Assembly: GCA_012270355.1 (NCBI GenBank)
Contig: JAAXIL010000168.1
Span: 1-22,238 of the forward strand
Origin: Psychrobacter sp.
GTDB taxonomy: Bacteria; Pseudomonadota; Gammaproteobacteria; Pseudomonadales; Moraxellaceae
Length of the DNA: 22,238 nucleotides
Direction: 5' to 3'
Shown here: positions 16,946-22,238 of the stretch, in pieces
How the letters are laid out: each line of letters opens with the position of its first letter
Numbering within the stretch: position 1 is the stretch's first letter
The notes under the pieces: generated by a model
Told to the model about the DNA's origin: nothing
What the model saw: the letters and a program-made list of their open reading frames with translations, nothing else
The model's database searches: none
Made by a program: the position numbers and the translations under genes

Positions 16946-18148
16946 TTACATTGGTGGGGTGTAAACAGGTTTGCCGTCAGCAACCACGTTGTTCCACTCA
17001 GCTTTGAATAGGTCAACGGCGGTATCAGGGAATGGCACATAGTCTAAGTCAAGGGCAGCTTGATCACCCATGTCGTATGCCCAGTCAAAGAAGTTCAATA
17101 CGCCAGCCACTTGCTCTGGGTTTTCTGGGTTTTTGTGTACCAAAATAAAGGTAGCAGCAGCGATTGGCCAAGCTTGGTCAGTCTCTGAATTAGTGATGAC
17201 TTTATAGAAGCCTTCTTGCTGTGACCAGTCGATGTCACCCGCAGCAGCAAAAGTGTCCGCAGAAGGTTGAACCACGTTGCCTGCTGCGTTTACAAGACCT
17301 GTGTGCGACATATTGTTTTGCTTGGCATAAGCATACTCAACGTAGCCGATTGAGTTTGGTACTTGTTTGACCATACTCGCCACGCCTTCGTTGCCTTTAC
17401 CGCCAACACCTGTGCCCATGGTATCAGTTGGCCATGAGATGCTTTTGTCAACACCCACGCCATCTGCCCATGCTGATGACACTTTGGCAAGGTAGTCAGT
17501 GAAGTTAAAGGTTGTACCCGAACCGTCAGAGCGGTGAACAGTTGTGATGTCAGCGTCTGGAAGTGTCACACCATCGTTTAGAGCTGCAATCGCTGGGTCA
17601 TTCCATTTTTTGATGTCGCCCATGTAGATTTTGGCAAGGGTGTCGCCATCAAGTACCAATTGTCCGGCACTCACGCCATCGATGTTCACGACTGGCACAA
17701 CGCCACCAATCACAGTTGGGAATTGAATCAAATCATTTTCTGCCAATTCTTCGGGCTTCATTGGGGCGTCAGATGCACCGAAGTCAACAGTTTTAGCAGT
17801 GATTTGTTTGATACCACCAGATGAGCCGATAGACTGATAATTAACCTGCCCGCCCACTGCATTTTTGTAGTCGTCTGACCATTTGGCATAAATTGGAGCA
17901 GGGAAAGATGCACCAGCACCTTCAACACTCATTGAAACGCCAGCAATGTCTTTGTATTTACTGGCATCGCCCATCACCGCATCGCCAGCGGCAGCAACCG
18001 TGTTGACAGCTTCAGTAGCAGCATCGTCAACAGCGGCGGCGGTATTGTCAACAGCACCACCAGTTTCCGAAGCGGTTTCTTCAGCTTTGTTACAGGCGGT
18101 CAGGCTAAGGGCAGCTGCCACGCCAAAGGCTAAAAGTGAATAACGCAT
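16946..18148 (-). CDS. pstS: Phosphate-binding lipoprotein PstS
   Basis: Periplasmic phosphate receptor feeding PstCA. It has 400 residues from ATG 18148, which follows GGAG. An earlier in-frame ATG at 18187 lacks support. A lipoprotein signal reads MRYSLLAFGVAAALSLTAC with cleavage expected before C19, so the protein is lipid-anchored. An Ala/Asp/Thr-rich linker spans about 20-60 and carries loosely repeated Val-Asp-Asx-Ala-Ala units. The binding fold starts at VEGAGASFPAPIYAKWSDDY. IGSSGGIKQI, FGASDAPM and HRSDGSGTTFNFTDYL hold the phosphate contacts. The C-terminus ends DGKPVYTPPM. E. coli PstS (346) is not a lipoprotein, so the anchor and linker explain the extra length. Confidence 0.95.
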   Translation of the reverse strand: MRYSLLAFGVAAALSLTACNKAEETASETGGAVDNTAAAVDDAATEAVNTVAAAGDAVMGDASKYKDIAGVSMSVEGAGASFPAPIYAKWSDDYKNAVGGQVNYQSIGSSGGIKQITAKTVDFGASDAPMKPEELAENDLIQFPTVIGGVVPVVNIDGVSAGQLVLDGDTLAKIYMGDIKKWNDPAIAALNDGVTLPDADITTVHRSDGSGTTFNFTDYLAKVSSAWADGVGVDKSISWPTDTMGTGVGGKGNEGVASMVKQVPNSIGYVEYAYAKQNNMSHTGLVNAAGNVVQPSADTFAAAGDIDWSQQEGFYKVITNSETDQAWPIAAATFILVHKNPENPEQVAGVLNFFDWAYDMGDQAALDLDYVPFPDTAVDLFKAEWNNVVADGKPVYTPPM

Positions 18149-18208
18149 AAATAATCTCCAAAATGACTGTAGCAAAATAGATAGCACAATAAATCAGCGG
18201 GCTTGCAA

Positions 18209-18229
18209 CTGCAGAAATGTCTGCAGAAA
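18209..18229 (-). repeat. Tandem 9-base repeat upstream of pstS
   Basis: CTGCAGAAA occurs twice (18209-18217 and 18221-18229), separated by TGT, a period of 12 bases. Each copy contains the palindrome CTGCAG. It sits 61-81 bases before ATG 18148, where a regulator could bind. No regulator is known to me for this motif. Confidence 0.45.
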
Positions 18230-18235
18230 AGTCGC

Positions 18236-18277
18236 TAATGACAAACTTGCGGACAGTTTGCCGTGCGAATATGACAA
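18236..18277 (-). promoter_or_regulatory. Possible PhoB-binding region upstream of pstS
   Basis: On the minus strand three Pho-box-like half sites, TTGTCATA, CTGTCC and TTGTCATT, occur within 42 bases (consensus half site CTGTCAT). Their spacing is about 21 and 12 bases rather than exact multiples of 11, so the match is imperfect. Position ahead of pstS supports a role in phosphate-starvation control. Confidence 0.35.
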
Positions 18278-18331
18278 TTTGATGAAATACTTCAGCATGC
18301 GTCCATTAAATGTTAAAAGATGTTTCTGTAA

Positions 18332-19879
18332 CTAAACAAAATCCCCCATCTCATCCGCTCTCTTTTCTAGCTTTTTGAGTTTCTTTTTGCCTAGACCGCC
18401 AAGCACGTCGACGGCATGACGCAAGCGGTTTAACGTCATGTCCGCCCCGATGGTTGCCATCGCATCCATAATCGGCGTGGCAGATGTGCTACCGGCAATC
18501 GCCACAAAAAATGGCTGGGTTAGGTCACGCAGTTTGACGTCCATTGCCTCTCCTAATCCTTTGAGCGTTTGATAAATGCCTTCTTTATCCCACGTTTGCA
18601 GTGTTTCGAGTTTCCAAATGGCAATTTGCAAAATCTCGATGATTTGCTCTTGCTCAAGCGATTTATGAGCAAAATCTTCCGCCGTGATGTTCGGCATATT
18701 TTGAAAATAAAACCCTGCCCAATTCACCGCATCGCTCAGCAGTTCAATACGGGGCTGAATGGCAGTAGCAATGGCGGTCAGTTTGTCGCTGTCATTCGCC
18801 CAGTCCAAAATTTTGTTTTTTAACGCTTCGGGCGACAATTCTCGTAGATATTCGGCATTGAGCCAATACAGCTTTTCGGTATCGAAGATGGGTCCACCAA
18901 GCGAGACTCGGGTTATGTCAAAACTTTCAATCATCTCGTCTAGGCTAAACTTTTCCGCCTCATCGGGCATTGAGTAGCCCATGCGTCCCAAATAGTTGAG
19001 CAAGGCTTCAGGCAACACGCCAGCATCCCGATAATAGGTGATGGAGGTGGGATTTTTGCGTTTGGAGAGCTTGGATTTGTCGGGGTTACGCAATAGAGGC
19101 ATGTGACACAATACGGGCATGTCCCAACCAAAATACTCGTATAACAACTGGTGTTTGGGAGCAGAGTTGATCCATTCTTCGCCCCGAATGACGTGGGTGA
19201 TTTGCATTAAATGGTCGTCCACCACGTTGGCAAGATGATAGGTCGGCATGCCATCGGTTTTGAGTAACACTTGCATGTCCACTTGCTCCCACGGAATGCG
19301 AACCTCACCCCGTAGCAAATCGTTGAACACACATTCGCCCTCGCTCGGAACTTTCATGCGAATCACAAACGGTTTGCCAGATTCTGCCAGTTTGTCTGAC
19401 TCCTCACGCGACAACTCGGCATAGCGTCCGTCGTAGTGCGGATTTTCGCCCCGTGCCATTTGTTCGGCACGCATGGCGTCCAGCTCTTCGGGCGTACAAA
19501 AACAGCGGAACGCATGACCTTTCTCTAATAATTCGTTGGCATATTTTTTATAAATGTCGCCTCGCTCGCTTTGCCGATAAGGAGCAAACTCTCCGCCTTT
19601 ATCAGGACCTTCCGCCCAGTCTAAGCCGACCCATCGCAAGGCATCCAAAATCATTTGCTCAGATTGGGCAGTCGAACGGGTTTGGTCGGTGTCTTCAATG
19701 CGTAGGATAAACTCGCCACCGTGAGCTTTGGCAAACGCCAAATTAAACAAGGCGATATATGCCGTGCCAACGTGCGGAAAGCCTGTAGGTGACGGGGCAA
19801 TGCGAGTGCGGACAGGACGGTTTGTAGGATTGGTTTGGATGGTTTGCGTGGTTGCGGTCATGAGGATGTTTTTTGTCAT
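18332..19879 (-). CDS. gltX: Glutamate--tRNA ligase
   Basis: Class I synthetase that charges tRNA with glutamate. The HIGH-type motif is in [20 protein letters not shown] (PHVG, residues 35-38), [13 protein letters not shown] follows, and the KMSKS loop is KLSKR at about 270-274. The segment [20 protein letters not shown] is the usual insertion with a Cys pair. It has 515 residues (E. coli 471), with about 22 extra Thr/Asn-rich residues at the N-terminus. Two starts are possible, 19879 or 19861 (residue 7), and neither has a ribosome site. A predicted promoter ends only a few bases before 19879, so the messenger may be almost leaderless from that start. TAG stop. Divergent from rsmH. Confidence 0.96.
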   Translation of the reverse strand: MTKNILMTATTQTIQTNPTNRPVRTRIAPSPTGFPHVGTAYIALFNLAFAKAHGGEFILRIEDTDQTRSTAQSEQMILDALRWVGLDWAEGPDKGGEFAPYRQSERGDIYKKYANELLEKGHAFRCFCTPEELDAMRAEQMARGENPHYDGRYAELSREESDKLAESGKPFVIRMKVPSEGECVFNDLLRGEVRIPWEQVDMQVLLKTDGMPTYHLANVVDDHLMQITHVIRGEEWINSAPKHQLLYEYFGWDMPVLCHMPLLRNPDKSKLSKRKNPTSITYYRDAGVLPEALLNYLGRMGYSMPDEAEKFSLDEMIESFDITRVSLGGPIFDTEKLYWLNAEYLRELSPEALKNKILDWANDSDKLTAIATAIQPRIELLSDAVNWAGFYFQNMPNITAEDFAHKSLEQEQIIEILQIAIWKLETLQTWDKEGIYQTLKGLGEAMDVKLRDLTQPFFVAIAGSTSATPIMDAMATIGADMTLNRLRHAVDVLGGLGKKKLKKLEKRADEMGDFV

Positions 19880-19893
19880 TAAAATTTGCCGTT

Positions 19894-19922
19894 ATTGTAC
19901 TGGTTACGACAGCGATAAACAA
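19894..19922 (-). promoter_or_regulatory. Predicted promoter of gltX
   Basis: On the minus strand TTGTTT (-35, 19922-19917), a 17-base spacer and TACAAT (-10, 19899-19894, 5 of 6) are well arranged. The start of transcription would be near 19887, about 8 bases before ATG 19879 and 26 before ATG 19861. Confidence 0.5.
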
Positions 19923-19978
19923 TTTGCACGCATCAATTTAATGCGATAACCGTTAGGCGTTAATAGTGGTCGATGATA

Positions 19979-19994
19979 AGATGGCAAACCATCT
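19979..19994 (+). repeat. Short hairpin upstream of rsmH
   Basis: AGATGG and CCATCT pair around a CAAA loop, 29 bases before ATG 20024. A weak extended -10 (TGA-TAAGAT) overlaps its left edge. It may lie at the start of the rsmH leader. Function unknown. Confidence 0.3.
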
Positions 19995-20023
19995 ATTAAA
20001 GTTGCAGAAAGTAGTTTTAATCC

Positions 20024-21022
20024 ATGACCATTCAATCAAAATCCCTGTCAGAAGCCACGTTAAGTCCGAATTCAGCACTCTTTACCCACGACACCGTGCT
20101 ACTGAATGAAACGGTGGCAGCGGTATTGCCTGACCAAAAATCTTCGACTAATGAAGGTGTTTACGTTGATGCCACCTTTGGGCGAGGCGGGCACAGCCGA
20201 TTGCTACTCAATAAATTGAGCGATGATGCTCGTTTGTTGGTGGTGGATAAGGATGTGGAAGCGATTGCGGTCGCCAATGAGCTGGCAAAGCATGATGGCA
20301 GAGTGACGGTGATTCACGATAGCTTTGCTAATCTACCTTCCAGTCTAAGCGAGCATGGCATCACGCAGGTGGATGGCGTATTGGCAGATTTGGGCGTGTC
20401 GTCACCACAGTTGGACGACGGCTCCCGTGGGTTTAGCTTTATGCGAGACGGGGCAGTGGACATGCGGATGGATACCAGCCGAGGGATTCCCGTCAGTGAA
20501 TGGCTTGAACAAGTGGATGACAGCACACTTGCCGATGTGCTCTATGAGTTTGGCGAAGAACGACACTCCAGACGCATTGCCCGTGCCATTAAGCAGATGG
20601 ACAGCTACGACTCAACACTGGAGCTTGCCGAGGTCATCAAACAAGCCCATCCCAACTGGCAAAAAGGTAAACACCCTGCCACGCAAAGTTTTCAAGCGAT
20701 GCGGATTTTTATCAACAATGAGCTGGGCGATGTGGATACCTTTTTGGACAACACGCTAACCTTATTAAAACCTAAAGGCAGACTGGCGGTGATTAGTTTT
20801 CATTCGCTAGAAGACAGACGCATCAAACAGTTTTTACAGCGGCACAGCCGAGGGCAATACCCCGAAGATGAGCAGTTGCCCATGCCCCCGAAACGTCCCA
20901 AATACTTTGCCAAACCCAAACGCATTGCTCCCAGTAAAGCTGAGGTGGCGAATAACCCCCGTTCACGCAGTGCATGGCTTAGAACCGCAGTGCGTACTGA
21001 TGTGCCATTTAAAGTATTCTGA
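20024..21022 (+). CDS. rsmH: 16S rRNA (cytosine-1402-N4)-methyltransferase
   Basis: SAM-dependent enzyme (formerly MraW) that methylates C1402 in the ribosomal P site. The opening HDTVLLNETVAAVLP and the SAM loop VDATFGRGGHSRLLL are diagnostic. VDGVLADLGVSSPQLDDGSR and FSFMRDGAVDMRMD form the next conserved block, AIKQ.H..W is seen near the middle, and the C-terminus RIAPSKAEVANNPRSRSAWL is the usual end. It has 332 residues (E. coli 313). The usual upstream mraZ is absent: gltX lies divergently instead. Only a weak purine stretch precedes ATG 20024. ftsL follows after an unusually long 259-base gap. Confidence 0.97.
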   Translation: MTIQSKSLSEATLSPNSALFTHDTVLLNETVAAVLPDQKSSTNEGVYVDATFGRGGHSRLLLNKLSDDARLLVVDKDVEAIAVANELAKHDGRVTVIHDSFANLPSSLSEHGITQVDGVLADLGVSSPQLDDGSRGFSFMRDGAVDMRMDTSRGIPVSEWLEQVDDSTLADVLYEFGEERHSRRIARAIKQMDSYDSTLELAEVIKQAHPNWQKGKHPATQSFQAMRIFINNELGDVDTFLDNTLTLLKPKGRLAVISFHSLEDRRIKQFLQRHSRGQYPEDEQLPMPPKRPKYFAKPKRIAPSKAEVANNPRSRSAWLRTAVRTDVPFKVF

Positions 21023-21038
21023 TGTTTCATGTGAAACT
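21023..21038 (+). promoter_or_regulatory. parS-like near-palindrome directly after rsmH
   Basis: TGTTTCATGTGAAACT begins at the base after the rsmH TGA. It matches the common bacterial parS form TGTTTCACGTGAAACA at 14 of 16 positions, with arms GTTTCA/TGAAAC intact and a changed centre. parS sites bind ParB for chromosome segregation. A single imperfect site may or may not bind. No T tract follows, so it is unlikely to be a terminator. Confidence 0.4.
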
Positions 21039-21202
21039 TAATGATTTAAAGAACTTGAGTATTCAAACCATTTTATTCTGTGCATTTTAAGTTTGAGTAT
21101 AAAAACTTCATGCAACTCCGTAATCTAAGTCACTTGTGATTGTAGAGAAAATGATAAATCTTGGCTTAAAAAGCGAGGTAGGCATTTTCATAAAAGCAAA
21201 TG

Positions 21203-21231
21203 ATGAAAAAACAACCAACTCTCGTTATAAT
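21203..21231 (+). promoter_or_regulatory. Predicted promoter of ftsL-ftsI
   Basis: A perfect TATAAT (21226-21231) lies 17 bases after ATGAAA (21203-21208, 4 of 6 to the -35 consensus). It is about 50 bases before ATG 21282. The rest of the rsmH-ftsL gap (21039-21202) is AT-rich with two TTGAGTAT motifs and no recognisable gene. Confidence 0.5.
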
Positions 21232-21281
21232 CTTAACCTTGTTAGCTCGCCTGCCTGTTTTGCTTATCCGATACCATAATC

Positions 21282-21731
21282 ATGTCCCAATCTTCTTTAA
21301 ACGCTTCAAATTTTGATGAGCCAAACGAAATTGATGGCAATGTTAATGCCAATGACGATGATTCCGTTAGCCTCGGTGAGATGTTGTCCGAACGTTATTG
21401 GGGCATCAGTGCGTATTTGGTCATCATGCTATCGTTAGCGGGAGCAATTATATGGACAGCGGTTGCGATCGCTGAGCAAGTGCAACAGCACCATGCCGAC
21501 TACACCACGTTGCAAACCTTGCAAGAAGAGAGTCATGCCCTAGAAGTTGAGCATCAACGCTTAATTATTGAGCAACAAACCTTTAGTGCCACGCCACAAA
21601 TCGCCAGCCGAGCGGTGTCACAGATGGGTATGTTTAGTCCCAAAACTGAGGATAAATTGATTTTACAACCCACTGCTTCGCAAGATAACGCCAACGTTAC
21701 GCAAAATGTGGCTTTAGGAGGCGAGCAGTGA
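21282..21731 (+). CDS. ftsL: Cell division protein FtsL
   Basis: Small bitopic divisome protein that forms a complex with FtsB and FtsQ and helps activate septal wall synthesis by FtsW-FtsI. It has 149 residues: an acidic, Asn-rich cytoplasmic tail (1-40), one helix at about 43-66 (AYLVIMLSLAGAIIWTAVAI), then a periplasmic coiled coil (about 67-105, rich in Gln, Glu and Leu) and QIASRAVSQMGMFSPKTEDK, which matches the end of FtsL proteins. E. coli FtsL has 121 residues, and the extra length is mostly the acidic tail. FtsL sequences are poorly conserved, so gene order matters: it lies between rsmH and ftsI and overlaps ftsI by 3 bases. Confidence 0.88.
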   Translation: MSQSSLNASNFDEPNEIDGNVNANDDDSVSLGEMLSERYWGISAYLVIMLSLAGAIIWTAVAIAEQVQQHHADYTTLQTLQEESHALEVEHQRLIIEQQTFSATPQIASRAVSQMGMFSPKTEDKLILQPTASQDNANVTQNVALGGEQ

Positions 21732-22238
21732 GCAAGTCTATTAAGCCCGCCCGAAAAAAAGCGACTTCTATTCAAAAATCTGTCAGTGACGAGCAATCGC
21801 ATGCGTCGGTCACTGAGCCTTTGATTGAACCAAACATCAAAAAGGCGGATGCGAAATTATCTAGAAAAATATCTAGTAAATCATCGAGTAAAAAAGGTAA
21901 GCAATCAAAATCGTCTGCCTCGCAAAAACGCAAAACCTCTAAATCTCGTGCCAAAACTAGTGAAGCAAAAGTAGGCTCGAAAAACGCTAATCAGAAACGG
22001 CGACTGCCCTTTGCTAAAAAGGAAGAGTCCAAAGTCTATACCAGCGTCAAACACCGCAATAAATCCATGTTTAGTGGTGGATCGGGGGCATCTGATCGAG
22101 GCGGGGTCAGCGATTTGGCGAGGTTTCAAATTGTGTGGGGCGTGGCGTTGTTCGGGCTTTTGGTGCTCGTCGCTCGGGCAGGCTATGTACAACTCATCAA
22201 TCCGGCTTTTTTTTGTGAAAAAGGCTAGGGCTTTATAT
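21728..22238 (+). CDS. ftsI: Peptidoglycan D,D-transpeptidase FtsI (PBP3), N-terminal part, apparent frameshift
   Basis: Septal transpeptidase that crosslinks peptidoglycan at division. Only the start is present. GTG 21728 overlaps the ftsL stop and has AGGAGG 7 bases upstream. The first about 115 residues are very rich in Lys/Ser and cytoplasmic. One helix follows at about 137-158 (IVWGVALFGLLVLVARAGYV), then VQLINPAFF. The literal frame stops at TAG 22226-22228 soon after a run of eight T (22207-22214). Removing one T gives AFFVKKARALY, running open to the window end and resembling the expected continuation in relatives. Since ftsI is essential, a miscounted homopolymer or slippage is likelier than loss. 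Catalytic motifs lie outside the window. Confidence 0.85.

Noticed and set aside
1..22238. CRISPR array, prophage, tRNA or rRNA genes
   Set aside because: No regularly spaced repeats, phage structural genes, cloverleaf or rRNA-like stretches were seen on either strand by eye.

Overview
The window looks like chromosomal DNA of a gammaproteobacterium of the family Moraxellaceae (Moraxella/Faucicola/Psychrobacter type). I infer this from protein character and gene order: argH beside a divergent algZ-algR-hemC-hemD block, a full pst-phoU locus, and rsmH-ftsL-ftsI. No database search was possible, so genus and species are open.

Layout. Bases 1-174 hold scraps of two unrelated insertion sequences: the C-terminal end of an IS256-type transposase, and the first codons of an IS3-type OrfA. 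Next, on the minus strand, is a two-gene RND efflux operon: adaptor 3386-4696, then pump 279-3389, overlapping by 4 bp. It lacks an outer-membrane channel gene. A divergent DNA-glycosylase-like gene follows (about 5082-5768). The minus strand then carries algZ (sensor), algR (LytTR regulator), hemC and hemD (tetrapyrrole synthesis). argH (plus) starts opposite algZ and is followed by leuE, an amino-acid exporter. Bases 12018-12748 hold two broken small genes: yggX with two in-frame TAA codons, and a small two-helix membrane protein gene with one. The phosphate uptake locus pstS-pstC-pstA-pstB-phoU is on the minus strand (12749-18148). It is divided by hairpins, including a good terminator between pstB and phoU. 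gltX (minus) is divergent from the division and cell wall genes rsmH, ftsL and ftsI (plus), which run off the right edge.

How the parts work together. PstS captures phosphate for the PstCAB ABC importer, and PhoU links transport to phosphate signalling. AlgZ/AlgR is probably a signalling pair transcribed toward haem genes. RsmH modifies 16S rRNA, and FtsL and FtsI act in the divisome.

The most unusual signals are these. Four in-frame TAA codons interrupt three otherwise continuous reading frames (adaptor leader, yggX, small membrane protein). An apparent frameshift lies at a run of eight T in the essential gene ftsI. A 14-of-16 match to the ParB-binding parS consensus sits directly after the rsmH stop. 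AlgZ has a strongly degenerate ATPase domain. I found no convincing new defence or biosynthetic system, CRISPR array, prophage, tRNA or rRNA here.
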